Source: Petunia secreta
Taxonomy: Eukaryota; Streptophyta; Magnoliopsida; Solanales; Solanaceae
Assembly (NCBI GenBank): GCA_029990175.1
Contig: JARKIP010000049.1
Coordinates: 8,410,001 to 8,474,000, forward strand
Direction of reading: 5' to 3'
DNA: 64,000 nucleotides
Positions 1-11,200 of this stretch are shown piece after piece (position 1 is the stretch's first letter; each line of letters begins with the position of its first letter). The notes beneath the pieces were generated by a model. That model made no database searches. It was given only the letters and a program-made list of their open reading frames with translations, and was not told the origin of the DNA. Both the position numbers and the translations under genes were made by a program.

Positions 1-676
1 ACTGATTGATGAAATTAAAGAAAAACTTGAAGCTAGCTGTCCTTCAACTGTTTCTTGTGCAGATATCATAACACTAGCTACTCGAGATGCAGTTGCCTTA
101 GCTGGTGGACCTAAATATAACATTCCAACGGGGAGGCGCGACGGCCTTGTCTCAGATGCTTCAGAAGTAGAATTACCAAGTCCATCTGATTCAGTGGCAG
201 TTGCCTTAGACTTCTTCAAAAGCAAAGGCTTAAACATAAATGACATGGTGACATTATTAGGAGCTCATACTGTTGGAATTGCCCATTGCTCTTTCTTTCA
301 ATTTCGACTTTCTAATTTTCAGGACAAGAAACCTGATCCCACAATGGATCCTGCATTGGTTACCAAACTTTCCAAACTTTGTAAAACATCAAGTAGGGCA
401 AAAGCATTCTTGGATCAGAATACATCTTTTGTAGTTGACAATCAGTTTTATAATCAAATCTTGCACAAGAAAGGGATTTTGCAGATTGATCAAGAACTTG
501 CTTTGGATAAGTTAAGTGCTCCAATTGTGTCAAAGTTTGCAGCTAATGGAAATGCCTTCAAACAGAGTTTTGCTAAGGCCCTGATCAAGATGGGAAGTAT
601 TAACGTACTAGTAGGGCATGTTGGAGAAATTAGAAAAAATTGTAGGGTCTTCAATACTCCCAAAAGAAGGGCTTAA
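1..676 (+). CDS. Class III peroxidase, C-terminal part (5' end outside window)
   Basis: The open frame runs from base 2 to the TAA at 674-676 without an intron, about 224 codons. It starts inside the family's CPSTVSCADI segment, followed by RDAVALAGGP and the GRRDG motif. The proximal haem-ligand region GAHTVGIAHC is intact (its His ligates the haem iron), and the tail ends VGEIRKNCRVFN, the usual C-terminus. Family members are secreted haem enzymes of about 320 residues that use H2O2 to oxidise phenolics in the cell wall. The signal peptide and distal haem His must lie upstream of base 1. The reading frame shows no damage. The exact family member cannot be named. Confidence 0.93.
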   Translation, partial: LIDEIKEKLEASCPSTVSCADIITLATRDAVALAGGPKYNIPTGRRDGLVSDASEVELPSPSDSVAVALDFFKSKGLNINDMVTLLGAHTVGIAHCSFFQFRLSNFQDKKPDPTMDPALVTKLSKLCKTSSRAKAFLDQNTSFVVDNQFYNQILHKKGILQIDQELALDKLSAPIVSKFAANGNAFKQSFAKALIKMGSINVLVGHVGEIRKNCRVFNTPKRRA

Positions 677-1248
677 GTCATGTTATATTTTCTTAGAGTT
701 GTGTACTCAAGACTTTGATCTTATTATGTACTCTATTCAATTATGTTTAATTTATGATCTATTTTGATAAATCTTTAATATTGAAGTCGGTATTACTATG
801 ACACCTTCAATGCTTGACAATCGTTAATATATGAACATTATAAGACGAAGCAATTTCGCATTTAAGAAGAAAAAAGAAAATGTTTGTAAACTCTGAAAGA
901 CAATAACAACTTAGATCAAACATATAATATGATCCATATATATCACAAGAAGAAAGCTCTCACAAAACAAAATACATAATCCCAAAGTAGCTATATAGCC
1001 TAATAAAGACTCAATATAACCTGGCACTTCAATAACATCCAAATACTAAATATTCATAATTTTCTCTACTAAAAGTATTTTGACTCTTTCTTTTCATTAA
1101 CTTTTTTAGAAAGATCAAATTAAGAACTCAGTAAGAAACTTCAATCACAAAGCTAGAAAAAAAAATTATTCATTCCTATTTATAATCCAGCAAGCATCCA
1201 CACATTTTTTCGGTGTTATTGTCATAAACTCAGTAAATGCATTTCTAA
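677..1248. other. Peroxidase 3' UTR and AT-rich intergenic DNA
   Basis: AT-rich sequence without a credible reading frame between the peroxidase stop and the left copia LTR. The first 100-150 bases probably hold the 3' UTR and polyadenylation signals. Nothing else was recognised. Confidence 0.6.
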
Positions 1249-1457
1249 TGAAGGTTATATTGTAATTAGGTTAGTTATGTAAATTGTATATTAGGCCAAG
1301 CCCGTTATGTTTACTTGGTCCCTAAGTTAGGTTTAGGTTTAGGTTTTCTCTACGTTTCTCTTGTATATGGGGAACTCCCCTCATCAATGAAGGGAAGCGT
1401 TTTCACCCAATTCTCATTCCTCACGTGTTCAGTTTCTTGGTGTGTTCGGTTTTTACA
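1249..1457 (+). repeat. Left LTR of copia element (209 bp)
   Basis: Begins TGAAGG and ends TTTTTACA, directly before the primer binding site. It matches 5823-6029 except for a handful of substitutions and small indels, including an extra GGTTTA hexamer near 1334 and TATATGG in place of TATAAATAGG in the right LTR. The divergence means the insertion is not recent. Confidence 0.9.
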
Positions 1458-2286
1458 TGGTATCAGAACTGCCGTGAAACTCTTCAAATAGAAAAAGATG
1501 TTGTAGTCGTACGGAAGACAATCTCTCCGTACGATATCATCTCGAATGATAATCCTGGTTTGATTATCACACAGGTCCAGTTGACCAGTGAAAATTATGA
1601 GGAATGGGCGCGGTCGGTTAGAACGGCACTGCGTGCAAGGAAGAAGTTTGGTTTTGTTGACGGATCGATCAAGATGCTCGATGAAAAGTCGATCGATTAT
1701 GAGGACTGGTGGACTATCGATTCTCTTCTGGTGTCGTGGATTAGGAATTCGATCGAGCCTACTCTTCGGACCACCATATCACACATGGAAGTGGCGAAAG
1801 ATCTGTGGGAGAGTATTCGAGAACGTTTCTCCGTGAGAAACGGACCTCGGATTCAGGAATTAAAAGCGGCCTTGGCCGGTTGTAAGCAAAAGGGATTAAC
1901 TATTGCTGCTTACTATGGAAAACTGGCTATGTTGTGGGAAGAACTAGAAAATTGTGATAAGTTTCCAACTTGTTCGTGTGGAAACTGCACTTGCAATCTA
2001 ACAGTTGCACTAGAGAAGAAAAGGGAAGATGATAGGGTTCACTTATTTCTTATGGATCTGGATGAAAGTTTTTATGGAACCGTCCGTTCCAATCTCTTGG
2101 CTCAGGATCCGTTGAACGGGTCAAAGGGATGGCACGAACTCAGGAAGAACGAGGGGAGGTGACAGCATTTGCTGCACAACGATCACAGCCACCGAAGACA
2201 TGCTACAAGGAGTGTCACTTGTGTGATCGAGGAGGACATCCTCCGGAACGTTGCTATGAAGTTATTGGTTATCTGGAGGGGTGGGT
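1458..2286 (+). pseudogene. copia gag remnant with zinc knuckle
   Basis: The frame open to 2162 carries a copia-type gag (UBN2/DUF4219-like) with ENYEEWARSVRTALRARKK and a central KDLWESIRERFS-type segment. No ATG is in frame upstream. A frameshift near 2155 moves the rest into another frame, where a zinc knuckle CHLCDRGGHPPERC (about 2213-2254) is readable. The protein would package element RNA into virus-like particles; here it is broken. Confidence 0.8.
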
Positions 2287-2461
2287 GCATTATTAGAAGC
2301 AAGGTCTTTCGAATGAAGGACGTGGCAGAGAAAGAGCTGAAGGTAACAGAGGTGGAAGAGGACGTGGACGTCAACAGTTTGGTTCGAATGCTGGTCGAGG
2401 ACGTGACAATAATCGAGAAAATGCTGCTCAAACTGAGCTCGAGAATAGAGAAAACGGACAC

Positions 2462-4063
2462 ATGAGTGTGCCCGGACAAACTAACTTGTCTGGAATAACA
2501 GGTGATCAGTTGCAGATGCTGTTCGATTTGCTGAAAAAGGAGAAGGCAAGCACAAGTAAACCATCGATCGGTAAGAAAACTCATCTTTCATGGATTATTG
2601 ACACGGGGGCATCAAATCACATGACCGGTCAGATAAGTGCTTTGGAGAATTTACGAACAATACCAAAGTGTCCGGTAGGTCTACTGAACGGAAGCAGTAC
2701 GATGGCGACTCGGGAAGGATCCATCAGATTTAACGAAGACATGGTTCTTCACGGAGTGTTATATGTGTCCGAAATGACTTGCAATTTGATTTCTGTATCT
2801 CAATTAATTAATCAAGTTGGTTGCAATGTAAATTTCACTAATGATTTGTGTGTTATGCAGGACCGGGCTACAGGGAAGTTGATTGGAGCGGGTGAACAAA
2901 AGAACGGACTCTACTACTTTCGGACGATACCCGTGGTGAAAGCTGTGAAGGTCGATGTGGTAGATTTGTGGCATCAAAGGTTGGGACATCCTTCGATGCA
3001 AGTAACAAAATCTCTTTCAGTTTTAGAAGATAGTGGGAAATGTAGCTTAGAAGAAAAAACATGTGATGTATGCCTTAGGGCAAAGCAAACTAAAAATGTA
3101 TTTCCTTCAAGTAATAATAAAGCTGCTGAACCTTTTGATTTAGTTCATTGTGACTTGTTGGGTCCTTATAGAACTGAGTCTTCGTGTGGTGCATCATATT
3201 TTTTTACTGTTGTTGATGATTGTTCACGAGGAGTATGGGTGTTCTTGTTAGTTGATAAGAGAGAAGTCGGACAAAAATTGAAAGGTTTCTTTGCAATGGT
3301 AGATAGACAATTCAATAAACGGGTTAAGTGCGTTCGGAGTGATAATAGCACCGAATTTGTAAGTCTGAGAGGGTATTTTCTCGAACAAGGGATCTTGTTC
3401 CAAACGTCTTGTGTAGGGACACCCCAGCAAAATAGTAGAGTTGAACGGAAACATAGACATATCTTAAACGTGGCACGGGCGCTACGTTTTCAAGCCAATT
3501 TACCAATTGACTTCTGGGGAGAATGTGTGATGACGTCATGTTATTTGATTAACCGGACACCCACTAAGTTGTTGAATAGGAAGACACCTTACGATATCTT
3601 GATGGGTGTGACACCGAATTATGATCATTTGAGGGTGTTCGGTTGCTTATGTTATGCTCGCAATCAAGGACAAACAAGTGATAAGTTTGAAAGTAGGAGT
3701 CGTCGATGCGTGTTTTTGGGTTATCCAAATGGGAAGAAAGTGTGGAAAGTGTATGATTTGGAGGCAAAGGAGTTTGTGTTCTCAAGGGATGTGGTGTTTT
3801 ACGAAAAGAAATTTTCGTTCGCATCCAAAGAGACTGAGGACGAAAAATGGAGACAAGATTCGGTTCCTGTCACTGTAGCGTTGGAGGAGGAAGAAGAGAG
3901 TGTGCGACGAATGGGGGGTGTTGAACCCGAAGTGATGACTCCAGAAACTGAACCCGAAGTGATGACTCCGGAAGCTGAACCTGAAGTTGTTCCCGAAGTT
4001 GAACCCGAAGAGATGGGTCGTGGAAAACGAACTAAGAAAGAAAATATTAGACTTTGTTACTAA
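2462..4063 (+). pseudogene. copia pol: protease and integrase section
   Basis: Largest intact block of the element (533 codons). The aspartic protease signature WIIDTGASNHM lies near residues 45-55. The GAG-pre-integrase zinc finger H-x3-H...CDVC follows (WHQRLGHP ... TCDVCLRAKQTK), then the integrase core with DLVHCDLLGPY, RSDNSTEF and RVERKH supplying the D, D and E positions. Near the end is an acidic stretch with repeated EPEVMTPE motifs. A stop at 4061-4063 cuts the frame before the reverse transcriptase; the connecting sequence continues in another frame (3987-4226). Confidence 0.88.
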
Positions 4064-4283
4064 TACGGTCCAGAAGATGAGTCACCGGGTATCGTCCTGT
4101 GTTCGAAAGTATGATTGTTCATTCGCTCCTCAACAACCCTCTGGTAAGCCCTATCCTCTAGCACACTATGTCAATTGTGATAATTTCTCTTCGAAACATG
4201 TGAGCTTTCTTGCAGCTATAACGTAAGGACATGAGCCTTTCTCCTATTAGGAGGCGGTGAAAAATGAAAAATAGAGAACGGCC

Positions 4284-5770
4284 ATGGGGGAAGAATTGAA
4301 GGCATTGGAGGCGAACAAAACTTGGGAGCTAGTTCGCTTACCTACGGGGAAGAAGGCCCTCAGATGCCGATGGGTATATAAGATAAAGTACAACTCGGAT
4401 GGAACTATTGAAAGGTACAAAGCAAGACTGGTGATTTTTGGGAATCATCAAATGGAAGGAGTTGATTACACGGAGACATTTGCACCTGTTGCAAAGATGG
4501 TGACTGTCCGAGTTTTTCTGGCCGTAGCAGCTGCCAAAAATTGGGAATTGCATCAGATGGATGTGCACAATGCATTTCTGCATGGTGATCTTCACGAAGA
4601 AGTATATATGAAACTGCCTCCGGGACATCGGATGACTGGGAGAGGAACTGTGTGTCTCCTTCGAAAATCATTGTATGGATTAAAGCAAGCTCTCCGATAT
4701 TGGTTTGCGAAGTTGTCTGCTGCACTTAAGCAATATGGATTTCGACAATCATATTCGAATGACTCATTATTTACGATGAAGCAGTGAAATGTGCATTTAA
4801 ATGTGCTTGTTTATGTGGATGATCTAATTATATCTGGTAATGATTCAAAGGCAATTCGAATTTTTAAGTTATATCTCTCGAAATGTTTCCATATGAAGGA
4901 TTTAGGTGCCTTGAAATACTTCTTGGGAGTTGAAGTGGTAAGGGCTCCGAAAGGAATCTTCTTGTGTCAGAGGAAGTATGCTTTGGATATCATATCATAT
5001 CATATCGAAAGCAGGCTTGTTGGGGGCAAAATCGGTTGGTCCACCGATAGAACAAAACCATCGCTTGGCACTTGCGACTGGTCGTTTCATCAAAGATCCT
5101 GAACGCTATCGGCGACTGGTTGGAAGATTGATTTACTTGTGTTTTACACGACCGGATTTGTCCTATAGTGTGCATGTGTTGTCGCAATTCATGCAGAGTC
5201 CCCGTATTGAGCATATGGAAGCGGCACTTAGGGTTGTTCGATATTTGAAAGGCTGTCCGGGACAAAGCATTGTATTTAATTCTCAGTGTGATCTGAGACT
5301 GCACGGGTGGTGTAACTCTGATTGGGCAGATTGTCCGTTGACACGTCGATCGTTAACAGGTTGGTATGTGTCGTTAGGGGACTCACCGATATCTTGGAGA
5401 ACGAAGAAGCAACAGATAGTGTCGAAGTCCTCCGCCGAGGCAGAATATAGATCGATGGCGATGACTGTGTGCGAATTGAAGTGGTTGAAAGGGATTTTAT
5501 GGAACCTTGGAATCGATCACAATTCTCCGATGAATTTGAAGTGTGACAGTCAAGTTGCGTTACATATTGCTCGGAATCTTGTCTTTCACGAACGCACTAA
5601 ACACATCGAAGTCGACTGTCACTTTGTTCGGAATGAAATCATCGGAGGAATCATTCGTCCCAGCTATGTGCCTACGACCACGCAACTTGATGATATTTTT
5701 ACGAAGGCGCTGGGACGCGCCCAGTTCGAATACTTCCTTAACAAGTTGGGCATAAGGAACTCTCACGCTC
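4284..5770 (+). pseudogene. copia pol: reverse transcriptase and RNase H section
   Basis: RT begins with KALEANKTWELVRLP and RWVYKIKY, continues through MDVHNAFLHGDL, and is cut by a TGA at 4785-4787. The catalytic YVDDLIISG motif is still readable at about 4809-4836. A frameshift near 5000 precedes the C-terminal part, which contains GRLIYLCFTRPDLSYSVHVL and the RNase H-type KQQIVSKSSAEAEYRSMA. The stop and frameshift make it a pseudogene. Confidence 0.88.
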
Positions 5771-5778
5771 CAACTTGC

Positions 5779-5805
5779 GGGGGGGGGGGGGGGGGGGGGG
5801 GGGGG
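5779..5805 (+). repeat. G27 homopolymer in the copia polypurine tract
   Basis: Uninterrupted run of 27 G followed by an interrupted purine run up to 5819, just before the right LTR. It occupies the place of the polypurine tract that primes plus-strand synthesis, so slippage there probably expanded it. Confidence 0.9.
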
Positions 5806-5822
5806 AGGAGGGGAGGGGGTAA

Positions 5823-6029
5823 TGAAGGTTATATTGTAATTATAGGTTAGTTATGTAAATTGTATATTGGGCCAAACCCGTTATGTTTACTTGGTCCCTA
5901 AGTTAGGTTTAGGTTTTCTCTACGTTTCTCTTGTATAAATAGGGAACTCTCCTCATCAATGAAGGGAAGAGTTTTCACCCAATTCTCATTCCTCATGTGT
6001 TCGATTTCTTGGTGTGTTCGGTTTTTACA
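5823..6029 (+). repeat. Right LTR of copia element (207 bp)
   Basis: Begins TGAAGG and ends TTTTTACA like the left LTR. It retains TATAAATAGG, a plausible LTR TATA box, near 5933-5942. Confidence 0.9.
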
Positions 6030-6362
6030 CATCAACATTTTCTGATCATTTTAACTTTAAATGAATTTGCAATTGAATTGATATGTGTAGTGGAGATAGT
6101 CGTCTCATATTTGATTATTGTAGCTACAAATTCAGTCACATGTGTCACATTGACTAAATTGGAATTAAAACGTAAGTGACCGACCATATGTCGGGGTTAT
6201 GATATTACCTTAATCAAGTTATATAGATTTTACTAATTAGTAGTACAAGTAAGTGGAAAGAGTGAGCCATTTTATATAGCTTTGAGTACACGTAATGCTT
6301 ATTGTATGGCTACCAATAAGCTTTCGTCAAACTGAGTGTTAAACTGAGAAACCTTTTGCCTG

Positions 6363-6403
<41 letters not shown>

Positions 6404-6890
6404 GCATGAATGGCCTCTTGAGCTCATTAAGTCAAATAAAACGACACTTAATGACCCATTAAACCAAATTTTGGGCATTTTTTCTCCAATCACTATGTAC
6501 AAATGGCCAAACACAAACTAGTGCTCTCCAAAAATACATTTATGAAAAATACTTTCAAATAAAAACACTTTCAAATAAGTAATTTTTAGAAATTTGATCA
6601 AATATGCTCATAATTTGAATAGAGAAATATACTAATACGAGGATTGTATGTATTTATTTATCAAATAGCGTACTAGAGTTATAGAAAAATGTCGATTCAT
6701 ATTCAACTATTATGTTTATATATTTTTAAATGATCTCTTATGACCTACTATAATTTGTATCAAGAAAAATAATCCATACAAAATTTTATGTATTTTTATT
6801 ATCGATCTAACCAATATACTTTACTAATCACATATAAAAAATAACATTTTTAACATACTTACATGTCATAAAAACGATCTCTCCTTTAGG
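6030..6890. other. AT-rich intergenic DNA with a poly-T tract
   Basis: No coding signal. A run of 36 T at 6366-6401 is the only marked structure. It could be the tail of an antisense retroposon, but no body was recognised beside it. Confidence 0.6.
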
Positions 6891-6894
6891 TTAT

Positions 6895-6957
6895 CCACAA
6901 CAACAATAACAAATTCAGTAAAATCTTACGAGTGAGGTCTGATGGGTAGGAGTGTGC
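6895..6957 (-). repeat. TS-type SINE, 3' end fragment
   Basis: CAACAACAATAACAAATTCAG followed by a degenerate GTGAGGTCTGATGGGTAG matches the start of the reverse complement of the TS SINE 3' half seen better at 8905-9017 and 63289-63411. It ends where the hAT-like repeat starts. Confidence 0.55.
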
Positions 6958-7915
6958 AAAATCGAACCAATATTAATAGTCGAACCGCTACCGCTATCGA
7001 TAAGCATAACGGTATCAGTATAACGGTATATCGGTTCGATAATGGTATTGATTTCTAATACCAATAAGATATCGGTATGGCAATGGTATCTACACATCTT
7101 TACTGTTACCGTACCGATAACCGATAAAAAAATTTAATAAGTTTTATATATTTATTTTATTTATTATTATTATTATATTAACCATATTAAATGGCAGAAT
7201 AAATATTAGATTTTGATGGAAGTTGCTGCCTTCTAAAGTATTCAAGATCTAGGTAGCTAAAGCTTCCTTTCACGGCTGTGCTAATATGGGTTTGATCAAG
7301 CTTAGACCCTGGCTTAGGCAGTCCAAAATCCTCGACTTTTGTCGTGAAACTTTAATCAACCAATATATTTGCAGACTTGACATCACGATGTATTACTCCT
7401 TGAACATAGTCAGTGTTAAGGTAGTGAAGACCTCTAGCATGGTTTAAGAGTTTAAATATCTCCTATATGACTTAATTTTGCATTGCATAAACATAGATAA
7501 TTTTAGGAGCAGAGTGGAATCTGTCCATTATTGAGGGGAACAAAATTGATGAAATCAATGGTGGTAGAATACCAATGATTGTGATAATTAACGATGTTAG
7601 GAATTGAAGATTTATCAAATGGACAATGCAAGTGGATCTTTGTGCTTTAATATCAGCTTATATTTCTTATTGTTACAGTACTATTGTGGTTGCTTGGAAG
7701 CTTCGTATGCAGCGGTATACTAATACGATCATCGAAAATTCACGTATTACTTCGGTGGTACAATTAATACCGATTACCGAACTGATAACTATCAAGCCGT
7801 TAAGAACAGATGACCAATAATTTATCTGTACGATATTGATTTTGCATAATTACATACAGTTAATCATATACCACTACCTATAAGTTAAAACTCGAACCGT
7901 ACCGGTGCATAAACT
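6950..7915. mobile_element. Degenerate hAT-like element carrying a kinase fragment (tentative)
   Basis: Both flanks (about 6955-7125 and 7705-7900) are rich in short palindromic words built from CGGTAT, ACCGATA and CGAACC, and the left edge GTGTGCAAAATCGAACC resembles hAT MITE ends. The centre (7208-7490) is an antisense receptor-kinase fragment. No clean terminal inverted repeat or 8-bp duplication was found, so the boundaries are guesses. Confidence 0.35.
7208..7490 (-). pseudogene. Receptor-like kinase fragment (CrRLK1L/FERONIA-like kinase domain)
   Basis: Read on the minus strand, one frame gives NHARGLHYL, then GVIHRDVKSANILVD (catalytic HRD loop), a stop, KVEDFGLPKPGSKLDQTH (DFG motif), and STAVKGSFSYLDLEYFRRQQL (activation and P+1 loops). 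This order and wording match the malectin-type CrRLK1L receptor kinases. Only about 90 codons remain. At least three in-frame stops are present, with no start and no N- or C-lobe. It is a dead fragment, probably carried here by a transposon since repeat-like sequence lies on both sides. Confidence 0.8.
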
Positions 7916-7919
7916 TTTT

Positions 7920-8267
7920 GCATTAGAAACAATATGTCACCCGCTATATATATGTGACAAAAAAAGAAAATCCAACAAAAACATGTTCCACTACCGAAAG
8001 TAGCCAAGGACAAATCTTGGAATACCAAATGTACCCCCAAAAGGGTTTTCTTTCACTCATCTTCTTCACATACGCCTCTCCTTTCCTTTCCCTCTTGTCC
8101 CTCTTCAGAGAGAGGAAAACAAAAAACAATCTCTTTCTCTCTCTCTAAACAAAATATAAAAATCCAATCTTTATATTAGATACAAGTACATCCGTATCTA
8201 TCTACTTTTCATTTGTTGGTTTTATAAAGTTGGTGTTCGAATTAATCGGACGGTGGAGATTAATAGT
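7920..8267 (+). promoter_or_regulatory. Promoter and 5' leader of the eIF(iso)4G gene
   Basis: A pyrimidine-rich block with a TCTCTTTCTCTCTCTCT stretch (8130-8146) precedes the start codon by about 120 bases, typical of the transcription start region of plant housekeeping genes. No clear TATA box was seen. Confidence 0.5.
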
Positions 8268-11200
8268 ATGCAGGCTGATCAAACGGTGATAAGTTTAAGG
8301 CCAGGTGGTGGTGGTAATAGAAGCAGAGTGCATCTTGGCCCTCGCTTTGATACCTCTTCTTCATCTGATCTTCGTCCACATGCTTCTGTTTCTTTCAAGG
8401 TTTAATCTTTTTTCAGATCTATTTTACTTTTTTAATTTGTTGGTATTCTTTTTCTTGCTGTTTTTTTTACCTGTTTTTATTGTTAAAAATCTTATCTTCT
8501 CCTTTTTTTTTTATATTGTGGGTATGCTTTTTCTTGATCATTTTAGCTGTTTTTATTGTTGTTTTGTTAGGTCCCCTGTTAAAAATCTTATCTTTTTCTA
8601 TGTAGCCTGTAATTAATGTAGCTTGTGATTAATTTAGCTGAGGGTCTATCGGAAACAGTCTCTCCACCAAGACTTGGTGGGGTAAGGTTCGCGTACATCC
8701 CAGCCTCCCCCGATCCTATTTGTGGGATAACACTGGGTATGTTCTTGTTAGACAGATTAATTGAGTGTTTAAATAGAGTGGAACATATACCAGGGGATTC
8801 ATTTTTTAGATGACCATTTATTGTTGTTTTGTTATTTCCCATGTTAAAATCTAATCTTTTTCTATTTAGCTTGTGGTTCTGCTTCATTTTCTAGCTTTTT
8901 TTTAATCAACAACAACATACCCAGTGTATCCACAAGTGGGGTCTGAGAAGGGTGAGATGTACGCAGACTTTACCCCCACCAAGGTGGAGAGGCTATTTCC
9001 GATAGACCCTCAGCTAGGATTTCTAGCTTTTTCTAATGTTTCTTGAATTTGTTTATTTATCTTCTATTGATGTTTTATCATTTCCGATTTGAAAAAGTAG
9101 TCTTTTTCCTATGTATCTTGTGATTCTGCATTAGAGAACCTCCTAATTATTGGGTATTGAATTGAAGGGTGCATAGAGTGGATGTTATAAACCCATTGGA
9201 GGACATGGAGGGATGTGGGCTGAAGTGGACTGTAAATTAGGCGCCTTAGGGTTATTGGGTGATTAGTTATTAACCTTTTATTGCTGTTTTGTTATTTCCC
9301 ATGTGAAAAAACTTATCTTTTTCTATGAATCTTGTGATCAATTTGTTTCTTAAGACAAATTATTCAGTGTTTGGATAGAGGGGAACACATATAGCTGACC
9401 CCAACTAGTCCGGGATCAAATTACAGTTGATTTATTTAGTTGATTGATTGACTGAAATTTGGAATTATGTATGCTGTATGCATAATGATGTTCAGAAATA
9501 TGGTATTTGGCTTGTACACTTTTGCTCCTCATTTATTTTGCTTGACATTTTTTTTTGGTTATTTTTAGGTGTTTTCTGTAGTTGTTTCTTGCAGAATTTG
9601 ATTTATCTTTTATTGTTTTTTTTTTTTTGTTATTTCCTGTGTTAATTATGTAGCTTGTGATTTTGCATGAGAGAACCCCTAAATTTGTTTTAGAAAACAA
9701 ATTGTTGAGTGTTGAAATGGAAGGGGGAGGGTCTGAATAGAGTGGAACATGTAAAGGGATTCATACAGCACCCCCCCCCCCCCCCCCTCCAAAAAAAAAA
9801 AAACATTTGTTCAGGATTGAACCGTATTGGGAAATTTGGAATTATGTATGCTGCATGCATAGAGTTGTTTACAAATATACATACATTGATGTATTCTATA
9901 TCTCTGATGCATTATCCAATAAAAAATACTAGTTTCTTTTATAAATAATTGATACGTCTTCATGTTATTTGAACGTTTGCATGGCAATATATGCAAGAAT
10001 CAGGTTGTGTCTATTAAGTCTATACATAAGCAAAGCTGTAAATGTTTGTATTGGTTCACGTATTGGTGAATTTGGTGATTTTCTCATGAAATCTTGTGGT
10101 TTGTGAAAGCAAATGCAGGCTCTCTTTCATCGGCGTGCATAGTGGTTTTATTTTTCCTTTTTTTTTCCCTTTTGGCTTAACGTGGTACTGGAATCGCACT
10201 ATTGGAACTTGGACTTAACATGGTTAGGTAATATAAAATGCCATTTGCTGAATGAGCTGCCTTGTCAAGTACATCACCTCTTGCAAACTGCGTAAATGAA
10301 AATGGTGCAGCCATACATGGTGCATGAACGAGCAATGTAACTGTACAATTATGGGTATCATTGAAGTGTCTGCCTGCATAATTCTTCAATTATAAAGTCT
10401 TGTTAACGTCAAATTCTTGGCAGCGCACTTTAGTTGTGTATCTGCTGTAAATATTGACGGAAAATCATTAGTATGCTTTAGGTGGGCACTTAAGAATTAT
10501 CAGTCTGCCCATAAAGAACCCTACTAACATTGAAGTTTATGCCATGCAAAAGCTAGTCATGCTGTTCATGGGAGCTCCTTTCACCACATCACGTTATTGC
10601 ATGTGTTTTCTTTGGACTGAAAATTCATATAGCGGTTGATGTGCTGCGTGGCTTTTGCATAGTTTGATATGAGTAAAGGGTAAACGTTATGAGAACTTTA
10701 GTGAACTGAAGAGTTAGCAGCAAAGTGGGACATTTTGCCTGGTGATATTGTTGGTAGTGCTATGCTGCATCTAGGAGCTTGAGCATTAATATTTCCTCAT
10801 GCATGCATATCATTATGACTAAAATGAAAAAACCACATTATGCAACTGAAATTTGAGTGTGAACCTCAGATGAAGCTTGTTGGATGATGCAAAAAAAAAA
10901 TGTTGTGATATATGCTGGCTATCTGATTCCTTTTATTGCAGACTATTCGTAAATGTGATCGGCAGATACCTTACCAAGTAGATATGCTCCGGTTGCTTGT
11001 TTAGTTAGTCAGACTGACATCCCCGTTGTGTCTTAAGTTGACCATTTATAAACATGTAGAAACATTTGAATTCTCAGTGTAGTTCTCCCAGTTTTGCTCC
11101 TTGTTCCCCTTATTTTTATACCGAGCTATCAGTTCTGATCAATGCTTTCTTGCTGGATTTGCATTTTTAATGATCTTTATGTTTTATTCTAGTTAAAGAT

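Larger units (their letters stand above)
1249..6029 (+). mobile_element. Ty1/copia LTR retrotransposon, full-length but coding-defective
   Basis: Two similar LTRs (1249-1457 and 5823-6029) bracket an interior with gag, protease, integrase, reverse transcriptase and RNase H in the copia order (integrase before RT). The primer binding site TGGTATCAGAAC (1458-1469) follows the left LTR directly and resembles the 3' end of initiator tRNA-Met. A purine tract, largely a G27 run at 5779-5805 plus GGAGGGGAGGGGG, precedes the right LTR. Gag lacks an obvious start, there is a frameshift near 2155, a stop at 4061-4063, several stops around 4224-4285, another at 4785-4787 and a frameshift near 5000, so it cannot move by itself. 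No 5-bp target-site duplication is visible (TCTAA left, CATCA right). Confidence 0.93.

Noticed and set aside
8305..8616. Separate hydrophobic protein after exon 1 of eIF(iso)4G
   Set aside because: It is read-through into a T-rich intron in another frame; Phe/Leu richness reflects base composition.
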